Source: Channallabes apus
Lineage: Eukaryota > Chordata > Actinopteri > Siluriformes > Clariidae
Length of the DNA: 64,000 bases
Direction: 5' to 3'
Assembly (NCBI GenBank): GCA_030522415.1
Contig: CM060112.1
Coordinates: 15,005,727 to 15,069,726, forward strand
Of this stretch, positions 1 through 9,870 are shown piece after piece; positions within the stretch are counted from its first letter, which is position 1, and every line of letters begins with the position of its first letter. The notes beneath the pieces were generated by a model. That model made no database searches. It was given only the letters and a program-made list of their open reading frames with translations, and was not told the DNA's origin. The position numbers and the translations under genes were made by a program.

Positions 1-583
1 CGAAAGGAATAACCGTCGCATGCATGTTTTGACCTGCATTGTAGTGAGCTGGATGCAATCCAGATTCAATTAGGAAGTTGCTGGGACCTGCAGTTCTTAG
101 AGCGAGAGAGTGACCAGGGTAAAGCAACACAAGGAGTTGGGTATGGCTTGGGGTAATTTCATGGGTATTTCCAGAATCCCTGACTCTACAGCTGCCCATC
201 AGAGCTGCATGGGGAAAAAGTACAGCGGCTAATCTGAATCACAAGGAATGCATTTGGCTCATGTAAAAGTCTCAAAAGAAAAGAAAGGAAACTATGGGAC
301 AACTTATTGCAGTAAACTCTTTTCTGATTACGCACAGCTAGAAGATACCGGTACCTGCTAATGTGTTACCTACAGTATATTTTAATATGGTTATACCCAG
401 ATGTGAATGAGGGTGTGAGGTATGATGTAAAATCCTCACAGGTATTAGTTAAACATTGTGATTGGGTCAGTTGGGGGATTTAATTTTCCTGGTTGTAAAT
501 TTTTTTTAGTATTCACCAAAATGTCAAACTACATGGTGACTGACATAATTCCAACTCCTCAAGTGAGCCAATATACGACACTT
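1..583. other. Intergenic, no gene recognised
   Basis: AT-rich sequence left of the LTR retrotransposon. No open frame with recognisable homology, no repeat boundary and no convincing splice signals were seen. Only the last five bases (CTAGC, 584-588) have a role, as the target duplication of the neighbouring element. Confidence 0.5.
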
Positions 584-588
584 CTAGC

Positions 589-994
589 TGTCACGAACTA
601 ACCGGGATGACCAGAATGATGATCGTGCTATCTGTCACGAACTAACCGGGATGAACAGATAGCCTTAGCAGTTAGCCCTGTAGCGTGAATGGTAAACCCA
701 AACGCGGATAAACACGAGCAGGCAGGATAATCACGCGATTTACTATAAGGACTCTCACACTCAATGAGCACAGGAAAGACACAATCTAACCCTAGTCCTA
801 TAAACACACACTCAGTCTGAAAAGACAGCCAAGAAAGTGAGTACTCACATATACTGGAACGATTCCGAAAAGACATGGGCTTAACTCAATGACAGAGCGA
901 TGTGCGGCGCCATCTTGTTTCCTTTTATGCTTTCAGCTTCGCGACCGCCTTACTTCCGGGTCCTAGTGCCGGTCGCGGCTGAGTGTGCATGACA
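589..994 (-). repeat. 3' LTR of the chromovirus (left copy)
   Basis: This 406-bp LTR is about 98% identical to the one at 5373-5778 by eye. In element orientation it begins TGTCATGCAC and ends TTCGTGACA. A 22-bp segment at its outer edge (589-610) is repeated 44 bp inside (633-654). The end of the pol frame (stop near 925) lies within it. It contains the same TATA-like box and 11-nt priming segment as the right LTR. Confidence 0.93.
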
Positions 995-3900
995 GTACCC
1001 CCCCTTCCAGGACCGACTCCGGACGGTCCAGGGGTGGAGGATACCCGGTGACAGTAGTCCCTAATGAGCCCGGAGTCGAGGATGAAGCGAGCCGGAACCC
1101 AGGACCGCTCCTCGGGGCCGTAGCCCTCCCAGTCGACCAGATACTGGGTGCCCCTGCCCCGAGGGCGCGAGTCGAGGATCCGCCGCACGGTGTAGGCGGG
1201 ACCGCCGTCAATGATTCGGGGAGGAGGAGCAGGGGGGGTGGGTGGAACCATGGGTGAGGTGGTGAATGGTTTCAACTGTGAGGTGTGGAAGACGGGGTGG
1301 ATCCGGAGCGCCGCAGGCAGCTGGAGCCGGTAGGTGACAGGGTTGATCCTGAGCGTGATGCGATATGGCCCGATGAATCTTGGTGATAATTTTTTGGATT
1401 CGGTGTGCAGGTGGAGGTTTCTGGTTGATAGCCACACTTTGTCACCTACGTGGTACAATCTTCCCGGGGGCTGCCGGCGGTGGTGTTGGGCCACATAGTT
1501 GGCGTTGGTGCGTCGGATGGCGAGGTTGGCTTGGTGCCATAGCCGCCGGCACCGGCGAACCAACTGTTGGGCCGATGGTACGTCAACCTCCGGTTCCTGG
1601 TGGGTGAACATTGGAGGCTGGAAACCATAGCACACCTCAAATGGGCTCAGGTTGGTGGCTGAGGAGACATGGAGGTTATGGGATAACTCGGCCCACTTGA
1701 GGTAGTGGGCCCAGGAGCGCTGGCGGTCCGACACAAAACATCTCAGGTAGCGCTCCAGCTGTTGGTTGGTTCGCTCCGTCTGACCGTTCGTCTGAGGGTG
1801 GTAGCCGGAAGACAAACTGCAGGACGAATCGATCAGACGGCAGAAGGCCTTCCAGAACCGGGCGGTGAACTGGGGACCTCTGTCCGAGACGATGTCCTTT
1901 GGGAACCCATGCAATCGGACTACGTGTTCCAAAATCAGCTCGGCTGTCTCCTTCGCTGACGGGAGTCCGGCGAGGGCCACCAGGTGCACTGCCTTGGAGA
2001 AGCGATCCACAATGGTCAGGATGACGTCTCTTCCATCTGAATCCGGCAGGCCCGTGATGAAATCCACGGCAATGTGGGACCAGGGTCGACGGGGAACTGG
2101 GAGTGGTTGGAGTTCCCCTGGAGTTGGTTGGTTAATGTCCTTCGCCCTGGCACACATTGGGCACGCCCGAACGAACTCGGTGATTTCCCTCCTCATGGAG
2201 GGCCACCAGAAAGCCCGGCTGGTGAAGGTGGTGGTTCTCCGGCTTCCCTGGTGTCCTGCGACGGGTGACGAATGGCCCCACTGGAGGACCTCAGTCCGGA
2301 GTCGTTCGGGGACGAAGAGCCGTCCGGGCGGCACACCTGCCGGTGCTGGGTCCCTGGTCAGTGCCTGGCGGACCCTCGTCTCCATGTTCCACTGCAGGGG
2401 TGCGATGATGCGGGTAGGTGGAAGGACAGGCACGGGGTCCGCCCAGGGCGTCTCTCGCTCATGTTGCCAGGAGAGGGCGTCAGCCTTGGTGTTCTTCGAC
2501 CCCGGGCGGTACGAGAGGTGGAAGTTGAATTGTTCGAAGAACAGTGCCCACCGTGCCTGTCGTGGGTTCAACTGCTTCAAACTGCGGATGGTGATCAGGT
2601 TTTGGTGGTCCGTCCAGACGATGAATGGCTCACTGGCGCCCTGGAGCCAGTGACGCCACTCCTCCAAGGCCCACTTTATGCCCAGCAGTTCGCGGTCCCC
2701 CACACGATATCGCTGCTGAGTAGGGTTAAACTTTTTGGAGTAGAAGCCACATGGGTGCAGCTTCTGGTCTGGACCTCGTTGAGAGAGAACAGCACCGGCG
2801 CCCACCTCCGACGCGTCCACCTCCACAACGAACGGTTGGCTGGCATCTGGATGAAGCAGGATGGGTGCGGTGGTGAACAGATGACAGAGTCGATGAAAAG
2901 CTGAGATGGCGGTAGGGTTGAGTCGAAAGGAATTGTTGGAGAGCCTGGTAAGTGCAGTGAGCGGTGCTGCAACTGTACTGTAGCCCCGGATAAAGCGACG
3001 ATAAAAGTTCGCAAACCCGAGAAAGCGTTGGAGCTGTTTGAGTGTCCTGGGTAGGGGCCAGTGACGTACAACCTCCAGCTTCTGCGGGTCCATGGCCACA
3101 CCCTGGGGCGAGATGACAAAACCCAGGAACGTGGTGGAGTGCTCGTGAAAAGCACACTTTTCCAGCTTACAGTACAGCTGGTGGGCGAGCAATCTCTTAA
3201 GGACAGCTCGAACGTGTTTGGTGTGTTCAGTGGGGGTGCGTGAGTAAATTAAAATGTCATCCAGATAAACAAACACCCATCGGCCTAGCATGTCCCTGAG
3301 GACGTCGTTGATGAAGGCTTGGAAGGCCGAGGGTGCGTTGCAGAGACCAAATGGGATGACCAGGCTCTCATAGTGTCCGGTAGGGGTGATGAAGGCTGTC
3401 TTCCACTCATCACCCTCTCTGATGCGCACCAAGTTGTAGGCGCTCCGGAGGTCCAACTTAGTGAACATGGTGGCACCAGAGAGGGCGTCCAGGGCTGAGT
3501 TGGTGAGAGGCAGAGGGTGACGATTCCGAATGGTGATCTTATTTAGCCCCCGATAGTCGACACATGGACGAAGTTCGCCCCCTTTCTTCTTTACGAAGAA
3601 GAACCCCGCGGCAGCCGGCGAAGAGGAGGGTCTGATGGTGCCATTTCGCAGGGCGTTGGTGACATACTCCTCCATAGCCTGGGTCTCGTTGGTAGAGAGG
3701 GAGTAGAGATGGCCGCGGGGGGGGCTGGAGCCTGGCTGGAGTTCAATGGCTAGGTCGTAGGGTCGGTGAGGTGGAAGGTGGCTGGCCCGGCGTTTACAGA
3801 ACACTTCAGCCAGGTCTCGATATGGTGGAGGAATGGCGTGGATGTCGACGTCGGGGGCCTCGGACTCCCTGGAACACGTCCCAGCCTGGGCCTGTAGGCA

Positions 3901-4413
3901 TAAGTTGGTACAGGTCGGCCCCCATTGAAGGATCCGGTTCTGAGACCAGGAGATGAGTGGGTCGTGCTGTAAGAGCCAGGGATAGCCGAGAATGATGGGT
4001 GGAGATGAGATGGGTGTGAGGTGAAATTGTATGGATTCCTGATGTTGGCCGAGGACGAGAGTGATGGGTAGAGTCTGCTGGGTGATGGGGCTGGATGAGA
4101 GGGGCCGCCCGTCGACTGAGATGATTCTCATTGGCTGGGATAACGCCTCAATCTTTACCCCCAATCCTTTGGCGTATGTTGAGTCAATGAAGTTACCCGC
4201 GGCACCGGAATCGATGAACGCGGCACTTCTGACCCGTTTGTGGCCAAGGTGGAGGGTTACCTGAACCGTGAGTTGAGTGGCGGTGTGATCGGTGGTGGCG
4301 GAGAGGTGGATGGTACCCGGGGAGTCTCTCCTATCTCTCACCGGGTCTGGGCGTTTCCCGGACGAGACGGGCAGGTGGCTCGGTGGTGTGCTGCTGAGCC
4401 GCAATAGGCGCAC
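925..4413 (-). CDS. pol: Pol polyprotein (protease, RT, RNase H, integrase, chromodomain)
   Basis: An uninterrupted 1162-codon frame counted from its first Met. The natural product probably enters by -1 frameshift at 4353-4359, near residue 21. In order: aspartic protease with DSG at 68-70; reverse transcriptase about 235-420 with YLDD at 383-386; RNase H about 525-645 with EVDAS and TDHQN; integrase HHCC zinc finger (H714, H721, C751, C754) and catalytic D784, D844, E880; a GPY/F module near 1015; and a chromodomain about 1073-1120 (YTVRRIL to [11 protein letters not shown]). Chromodomains in this group are thought to guide integration to marked chromatin. All catalytic residues I can place are present. 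The last 23 residues are encoded inside the 3' LTR. No envelope gene follows. Confidence 0.95.
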   Translation of the reverse strand: MRLLRLSSTPPSHLPVSSGKRPDPVRDRRDSPGTIHLSATTDHTATQLTVQVTLHLGHKRVRSAAFIDSGAAGNFIDSTYAKGLGVKIEALSQPMRIISVDGRPLSSSPITQQTLPITLVLGQHQESIQFHLTPISSPPIILGYPWLLQHDPLISWSQNRILQWGPTCTNLCLQAQAGTCSRESEAPDVDIHAIPPPYRDLAEVFCKRRASHLPPHRPYDLAIELQPGSSPPRGHLYSLSTNETQAMEEYVTNALRNGTIRPSSSPAAAGFFFVKKKGGELRPCVDYRGLNKITIRNRHPLPLTNSALDALSGATMFTKLDLRSAYNLVRIREGDEWKTAFITPTGHYESLVIPFGLCNAPSAFQAFINDVLRDMLGRWVFVYLDDILIYSRTPTEHTKHVRAVLKRLLAHQLYCKLEKCAFHEHSTTFLGFVISPQGVAMDPQKLEVVRHWPLPRTLKQLQRFLGFANFYRRFIRGYSTVAAPLTALTRLSNNSFRLNPTAISAFHRLCHLFTTAPILLHPDASQPFVVEVDASEVGAGAVLSQRGPDQKLHPCGFYSKKFNPTQQRYRVGDRELLGIKWALEEWRHWLQGASEPFIVWTDHQNLITIRSLKQLNPRQARWALFFEQFNFHLSYRPGSKNTKADALSWQHERETPWADPVPVLPPTRIIAPLQWNMETRVRQALTRDPAPAGVPPGRLFVPERLRTEVLQWGHSSPVAGHQGSRRTTTFTSRAFWWPSMRREITEFVRACPMCARAKDINQPTPGELQPLPVPRRPWSHIAVDFITGLPDSDGRDVILTIVDRFSKAVHLVALAGLPSAKETAELILEHVVRLHGFPKDIVSDRGPQFTARFWKAFCRLIDSSCSLSSGYHPQTNGQTERTNQQLERYLRCFVSDRQRSWAHYLKWAELSHNLHVSSATNLSPFEVCYGFQPPMFTHQEPEVDVPSAQQLVRRCRRLWHQANLAIRRTNANYVAQHHRRQPPGRLYHVGDKVWLSTRNLHLHTESKKLSPRFIGPYRITLRINPVTYRLQLPAALRIHPVFHTSQLKPFTTSPMVPPTPPAPPPRIIDGGPAYTVRRILDSRPRGRGTQYLVDWEGYGPEERSWVPARFILDSGLIRDYCHRVSSTPGPSGVGPGRGGTVMHTQPRPALGPGSKAVAKLKA
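995..1010 (-). other. Polypurine tract for plus-strand priming
   Basis: On the minus strand this reads GGAAGGGGGGGTAC immediately before the 3' LTR, the position of the RNase H-resistant polypurine primer in LTR elements. It is also translated as part of the pol C-terminus. Confidence 0.75.
4315..4359 (-). promoter_or_regulatory. -1 ribosomal frameshift signal between gag and pol
   Basis: On the minus strand the gag codons read CCG GGA AAC, giving the slippery heptamer GGGAAAC (4359-4353) in the correct X XXY YYZ phase. Six bases downstream, ACCCGG (4346-4341) can pair with CCGGGT (4320-4315), giving a stem with a 20-base loop. A -1 slip moves gag exactly into the pol frame at 4353, before the gag stop at 4338. 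GGGAAAC is the heptamer used by PEG10, a domesticated mammalian relative of sushi elements. Confidence 0.8.
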
Positions 4414-5370
4414 AGTCCCTCGCGGTAATGTCTCTGGCGTTCCGCCACGGTCAGGGAGGCGCGCCCTAGTTGCATGGGTTCCCCGGCTCCGGTGTCAACC
4501 ACGGCAGGGGGTGGAGATCCGACACGTCCAGAAAGAGCTGTGGTGACGGTGGGTGGTGGTCTTGGTGCAGTGTAGGCATAAGTGGATGGTGGCGGCAGGG
4601 TTCGAGGTGCTGGCTTCGGGCGAGAGAGGAGGCGCTGATCGATCCGGAGGGCTAGCTGGATTAGCCCCTCCAGTGTGGCTGGGAGCTCTCGTCCGGCTAG
4701 CTCGTCTTTGATACGATTAGCCAGCCCCTCGAAGTAGGACGTCCGGAGAGCTGCGTCTCCCCCGGAGGTTTGGATGGCGAGGGTCCGGAACTCGGCGGTA
4801 TATTTACTCACGGACAGTCCTCCCTGTCGCAGGTGGTAGAGCTTTGTGTCGGTCTCCACCTCGCCCGCGGGATGTTCAAATGTTAGCTTGAGCTGACGGG
4901 TGAATTCATTATAGGAGTGCGCAGTGTCTGTGTCAGCGCGCAAGACTGCCGTGGCCCACTCTGCTGCCTGCCCTGATAGCAACGAGACGAGGAGTGCAAT
5001 GCGCAGCCGGTCGGTGGAGTACTTGGTGGCATTGAACTCAAACACCAGTTCCAGCGATGTTAAAAACACACTGCATTTCCCATCCGTGCCATCCCATTTA
5101 TCTGGAAGAGCTAAAAAAACGTCAGAAGGGGGGGGGGGGTGCCGCGACCGACGCGGCGGGCGGACCGCTAGCCAGCCCACTAACCGCCGCCCGAAGGCTC
5201 GCGTTCTCCTGCCTAAGCTCCGCGACCTCGCGGCGCAAGGCCGCGGTGTCTCGGACACTCCGGCGCAGAGAATCGAGCTCCGCGGTTAGCGCATCAATGA
5301 GCAAAGCATGCTGGTCAACCACACCGCAAAGGCGGGCGTAATCCGCTGGGTTTACTGCTGGCTCTGTCAT
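4338..5370 (-). pseudogene. gag: Gag with a single homopolymer frameshift
   Basis: Gag starts with the ATG at 5370-5368, only two bases past the 5' LTR. The first part (5370-5122) is a helical, leucine- and arginine-rich segment ending in prolines. A run of 12 G on the + strand (5128-5139) then shifts the frame, and the remaining capsid-like part is read in another frame (open 5258-4338, genuine from about 5127). That part contains WDGTDGKCSVFLTSLELVF and retrotransposon-gag helices, and ends with one CCHC zinc knuckle ([14 protein letters not shown]) for RNA binding. A net +1 change separates the halves, so one extra base in the run explains it. This could be a real mutation or an assembly error, since long G runs are error-prone. 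Confidence 0.85.
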
Positions 5371-5371
5371 T
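5361..5371 (-). other. Self-primer binding site overlapping the gag start
   Basis: On the minus strand AATGACAGAGC directly follows the 5' LTR and is the exact reverse complement of the segment at 5672-5682 inside the same LTR, the predicted 5' end of the transcript. No tRNA-type TGG primer site is present. This is the arrangement of Tf1-type self-primed reverse transcription. The gag ATG lies inside the site. Confidence 0.7.
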
Positions 5372-5372
5372 C

Positions 5373-5778
5373 TGTCACGAACTAACCGGGATGACCAGAA
5401 TGATGATCGTGCTATCTGTCACGAACTAACCGGGATGAACAGATAGCCTTAGCAGTTAGCCCTGTAGCGTGAATGGTAAACCCAAACGCGGATGAACACG
5501 AGCAGGCAGGATAATCACGCGATTTAACATAAGGACTCTCACACTAAATGAGCAAAGGAAAGACACAATCTAACCCTAGTCCTATAAACACACACTCAGT
5601 CTGAAAAGATAGCCAAGAAAGTGAGTACTCACACATACTGGAACGATTCCGAAAAGACATGGGCTTAACTCAATGACAGAGCGATGTGCGGCGCCATCTT
5701 GTTTCCTTTTATGCTTTCAGCTTCGCGATCGCCTTTCTTCCGGGTCCTAGTGCCGGTCGCGGCTGAGTGTGCATGACA
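5373..5778 (-). repeat. 5' LTR of the chromovirus (right copy), with promoter
   Basis: This 406-bp LTR carries a TATA-like ATAAAAG on the minus strand (5712-5706). Thirty bases downstream is GCTCTGTCATT (5682-5672), the likely start of R. The inner edge carries the same 44-bp-spaced direct repeat (5373-5394 and 5417-5438) as the left LTR. Confidence 0.93.
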
Positions 5779-5783
5779 CTAGC

Positions 5784-5867
5784 TAATATAAAATGTATTA
5801 CATTTATTTATTAAAATCATATACGTGTCTTGAGATTACATAAAGGTCCTATGTGAGCAATTTTTTT

Positions 5868-5898
<31 letters not shown>

Positions 5899-8120
5899 GT
5901 GAGATGCAGGTTCTCCATAGATAACGGAAAGTATTTGGTATGGTTGCTAGGGAACTTACAGTATCTACTGTAGACTATACGTGACCTTGGGGATCAGAGA
6001 GATTTTTCAGTGTTTGGGAGAGCTTTGAGACTGAAAGATTTAATAAAACCCACACATTCCACTGCACCTCTTCCCAAAGATCTAAAGGGGATTTTTTTTT
6101 ACAATCCCACAGTAACATAGTCTGTCTGGTCTGAGAAGCATGTTATATTAGTATTTTTTTTTATTCAATAATCTTCAGGAATTTCTGTATCCCGCTGAAT
6201 CCAGAGCCTGTCCCAAGAATGCTAAGTGCATTGTACATCAAAATGTCAAGCAGTAAGTGCATACACATTTGATAGGGCATAATCTTTCCCTGCAGCATGT
6301 CTATGACTGTTAAATATGACATGATGCATCAATCCAACTCCATTCGCTTGCTAGTAGGGAAAGTTAAACAATGTATTTGAATAAATTCAAATTTAACATC
6401 AACTTTTGTATTTGTCACATACACAACCATACACAGTATAACACGCACTGAAATGCTTACACGACTGTTTGTGACCTTAGAAAGAAAGATGAGAAAGAAT
6501 AAGAAGATACTGTAAGAATAGGCAAATGCCACTAGAAAATAACGTAAAATATAAAATCTTCAAAATATACAGTTACAATAAAATAGAGATATATAAAATG
6601 TAAAAGTATAAACTGTATAAATTATAGGGAATGTGCAAAGGGAAAGATAAGGCATGTTGATATATCGGTAGCAGTATGGGTGGCCCTGGAGTGTGTGTAA
6701 AATCAGCAGTGGTATTGTCCATGTTTTAAATGACTATCTGGCCTAGCTTAATATTTAATGTTTTTATATTTAGAGTAGGTATATTGTCCACTTATAATAT
6801 AAGGGGAAACCCTAATAATAAAAATGTTATTTATTATAGGTTAAGAAACCTACAGTAAGGGAGCAAGAAGTTTTGTTTCACCATGAGAACGGTATTGTAT
6901 ACATACAAATTCATGCTGCATGTTTCTTTTTACCACAAATCCTGTATTAAATAAAATGTAAATATTTTCTGAGATATGTGCTCCTTTTTTCTTTTCTTTC
7001 TTTCTTTTTCTTTTTTTCAGCTGTCCCATGACTACAGGTTGTGGAATACCCCAACCTCAACCCCTGATAGAGCAAAGACCTCACATTCATTCTCTGATGA
7101 CCCCGAGCCACTTTTAAAGTGACACCATAAAACAACCATGGTGGCTGTCACTTTTAGTGACCATGCTGGCTTAACACTAGACCTAAACATGCAAAAGAAA
7201 AAAAAAGCATAAATAACTATGTGACACCAGCACTATAAATGTCCACCGGAACTTCAGCTGCAACTTTATGAGCTGCAACTGGACCTGAATGCCTCGGAAA
7301 GGTTTCTATAATCCTCCCAACGAATAAATCCTAAAACACAATGTCTTAAACTGAAAGAGGCAAGTAGATAATGTAGATAATGGAACTCTGAGAAATCACA
7401 TCAGGCAAACAGTGCTATTATTACTAGCTCTATTATTGTGAGTGACTAATACTCGTAACTCAGAACCTTGCTTGGCTAAACTTCTGTTTACACTCTTCCA
7501 GAAGTCCTTAGATGAGATGAGAGATTTTGTAATCTCTTTTAATCTGCCAGTCTTTAATCTCCTGCTTGTTCCGTTACTATCAGCGAATAAGATGCTGATA
7601 GATATAATCTCTTTCCCTCAGTGTGTCAGCACAAATCCCTAGGTTGGAGCCAGCATGCGAGTTTATCTTCCTCCACAACTCAAAGCAATGTTTGGGACAT
7701 GGTCTTTGAGGACATTGTTTAGATTAAAATACCAGGACGACTCCATTATGATTCTCATGAAGCCGAAAGATCCCAAGTCAGATTTTCTTAATAATTTTAT
7801 GGCTAGCTTTTAAATTGGAGATCTTCTGACAGTGTTTACTGATTTAGCACTTTTCAACTACCCATCATTATAATGTTAGAAATCCATCATTACTTAGAAA
7901 GTCATATACTATTTTGTACATACTATACTTGTATACTTGAAACCTGTATTGCTCTCCTAATAGTTCTGAATGTTGTTTTATGCTGATTGTTTGGGAATGG
8001 GAACCTCAAGAAGTGTTAGCAAATGACTAGAAGCTTAAACAAGATGCATGCACTAATAAAACCATACCGACAGTCCTGGTCCAATTTAACCCCTTCATAT
8101 ACTATTAATTAGCAAACATA
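5784..8120. other. Intergenic, AT-rich, no gene recognised
   Basis: Contains a GT microsatellite running into a long G run (about 5867-5900), a pyrimidine-rich stretch near 6985-7018, and the interspersed repeat at about 6380-6480. No frame with recognisable homology was found. Confidence 0.5.
6380..6480. repeat. Interspersed repeat fragment (shared with 25400-25490)
   Basis: The segment around TTTGTCACATACACAACCAT followed by ACACAGTATA and GAAATGCTTACACGAC recurs with few changes near 25415-25490. It is a dispersed repeat of a type common in teleosts; the class cannot be decided from these fragments. Confidence 0.6.
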
Positions 8121-8454
8121 AGACTAGTACAACGCGGCACGGTGGTGTAGTGGTTAGCACTGTCGCCTTGCACCTCCAGGGTCTGGGTTCGATTCCCCGG
8201 CCAGGCTCGATTCCTGTCTCTGTGTGCATGGAGTTTGCATGTTCTCCCCATGCTTGGTGGGTTTCCTCCGGGTACTCCGGTTTCCTCCCACAATCCAGAG
8301 ATATGCAGGTTAGGCTAATTGGCGTTCCTAAATTACATCCTGTCCAGGGTGTACCCTGCCTAGTGCCCGAAGTCTCCTGGGATAGGCTCCAGGTCCCCCG
8401 CGACCCTGAACACAGGATTAAGCGGTATAGAATGAATGAATGTAGACTAGTACA
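8121..8454 (+). mobile_element. tRNA-derived SINE, full-length, perfect target duplication
   Basis: The SINE body is 8132-8443. Its head has Pol III promoter boxes: A-box region GTGGTGTAGTGGTTAGCAC and B box GGTTCGATTCC. Its tail is AAGCGGTATAGAATGAATG. It is flanked by the 11-bp duplication AGACTAGTACA (8121-8131 and 8444-8454). Open frames across it are chance products of the SINE sequence. Confidence 0.93.
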
Positions 8455-8514
8455 TCAGCTATATTAGATATACAGTATATTGTGCAAAATTTTCCAAACA
8501 TTTATTTGATTATG

Positions 8515-8760
8515 CTACCGAAAAGGGAAAAAATGTCCACATGGTGAATCTTGGTCATCTTTGACCAGGATCAGCCTTGTCTCCCCCTGGATGGCTGATA
8601 ACCACAGTGGGACACTGATAAACCTGTCTTCAAGGTTTTTGACCTCATATATTGTGGCATTCCTGTGCACAACAACTGTCACTGTAAAACCACAGACAGA
8701 TTGCCAGACAAAAGGGCAGCTAGTTTGGTTTCTGACATCACAAGCATGACACACACACAT
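8515..8760 (-). pseudogene. Possible ubiquitin-like protein fragment
   Basis: An 81-codon minus-strand frame. Its middle part (FTVTVVVHRNATIYEVKNL, then VPLWLSAIQGETRLI) has the spacing of a ubiquitin-like fold: beta strand, beta strand, a V-K helix, then an L-x-x-Q-G-like turn. A good 3' splice site (TCTGTGGTTTTACAG) lies in the frame just before TGACAGTTGTTGTGC. No partner exons were found, so it may be a decayed gene piece, a captured exon or coincidence. Confidence 0.25.
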
Positions 8761-8879
8761 ATATAGTATATGTATAAACCTTTACACAACCTTTACCTAA
8801 TGTCTTAAAAGAAAGGAATTGCTGTAGAAAGAAATAAAAATCAGGAACGATCATGGAGTTAGAAAGTGTTCTAAAACTT

Positions 8880-9870
8880 TTGAACGGTAGTGTATAAAAC
8901 AATTATTATGATGTGCAGCTCACGAAAGTCAAAAATCCAAAATATTAGAATATTTCTTAAGACAAACAGGACCGTGCCGGTGGTGTAGTGGTTAGCACTG
9001 TCGCCTTGCACCTCCAGGGTCCGGGTTCGATTCCCGGCCAGGCTCGATTCCCGTCTCTGTGTGCATGGAGTTTGCATGTTCTCCCCGTGCTTGGTGGGTT
9101 TCCTCCGGGTACTCCGGTTTCCTCCCACAGGCCAAAGATATGCAGATTAGGCTAACTGGCGTTCCCAAATTGACCATAGTGTGTGTGTGTGTGCTCTGCG
9201 ATGGATTGGCACGCTGTCCAGGGTGTACCCTGCCTCATGCCCTGAGTCTCCTGGGATAGGCTCCAGGTCCCTGTGACCCTAAATACAGGATAAAGTGGTA
9301 TAGAAGATGAAGACAAACAGGACCAACATCAAACATGTATTAACAATACAGAAATGTCCAACATTTGAAAAAAAAAATCTGTTCAAATTGGCCTATTCAT
9401 TAAGCTTTTCAGCAAAAACACGCATGCAATGTTCTAAAATCTCATGTTTAGATCTTGTATTGACTTTGGACTTGATAAAGCACAGTGGACCAACATCAAC
9501 AGATGACAATCAACCAACTGTGAAAACTTCAAGCAACTTGAATTCTGTGCCTCTCCATTCTTTCTGCAGACTCTGTGACCTTGATACTATAAATGCATCA
9601 TTTGTTGCCTGAAGACATCAGTGTGTGGTGGCTCTTGTCGCACTGACCCCCTTCAGAACCTTTCACAAGAACTGGAGTGATGCTCCTTGTGAAGCTCTCC
9701 CAATGTCCTGGATAGGCTTGGCTTGACAATCTTCTTAATCCTGCAGTCATCCCTGCTGCTCATGCACCTTTTGCTATCATACTTTCCCCTTTCAGTCAAC
9801 TTTCCATGAACATGCTTTGATATAGCGCCCTGTAAGTCTTACCGTCCTTATGGTGAATGTTGAGTCAGAA
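8880..9870 (-). mobile_element. Decayed Tc1-like element interrupted by a SINE
   Basis: Sequence near 8915-8960 (CAGCTCACGAAAGTC, AAAATATTAGAATATTTC) and 9470-9620 (CTTGATAAAGCACAGTGGACC, TGCAGACTCTGTGACCTTGAT) matches, with many changes, the Tc1 element at 18220-19571 in the same orientation. No open transposase frame survives. The SINE at 8974-9309 splits it. Confidence 0.65.
8959..9324 (+). mobile_element. tRNA-derived SINE with 15-bp target duplication
   Basis: The SINE body is 8974-9309, with the same A and B boxes as the copy at 8132. It is flanked by the direct repeat AAGACAAACAGGACC (8959-8973 and 9310-9324). It is inserted in older Tc1 sequence, so the SINE is younger than that element. 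A short GT run lies at 9178-9192. Confidence 0.92.

Larger units (their letters stand above)
584..5783 (-). mobile_element. Ty3/Gypsy chromovirus, Tf1/sushi-like group, nearly complete
   Basis: A complete LTR retrotransposon on the minus strand. The two LTRs are each 406 bp (589-994 and 5373-5778) and start TG and end CA in element orientation. The insertion is flanked by the 5-bp duplication CTAGC (584-588 and 5779-5783). Gag lies next to the right (5') LTR, pol fills most of the interior, and a polypurine tract abuts the left (3') LTR. The chromodomain at the end of pol identifies a chromovirus. The gag-pol shift site and the self-priming match place it near the Tf1/sushi group. I counted about nine differences between the LTRs by eye, so it inserted fairly recently but not in the current generation. 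Pol is uninterrupted; gag carries a homopolymer frameshift, so this copy is probably not autonomous as assembled. Confidence 0.95.

Noticed and set aside
1865..2904. Plus-strand frames of 210-262 codons across the pol region
   Set aside because: They are shadow frames opposite the GC-rich pol gene, without family motifs.
925..5370. Endogenous retrovirus with envelope
   Set aside because: The C-terminal chromodomain and absence of any frame between pol and the 3' LTR show a Ty3/Gypsy chromovirus without envelope.
8132..8220. tRNA gene suggested by A and B boxes
   Set aside because: The boxes belong to a SINE head with a target duplication and SINE tail; no cloverleaf with a proper anticodon arm was evident.
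8150..8467. Open frames of about 100 codons beginning [16 protein letters not shown], recurring at several sites on both strands
   Set aside because: They are translations of the tRNA-derived SINE; identical peptides appear at every SINE copy and no start or splice context supports them.
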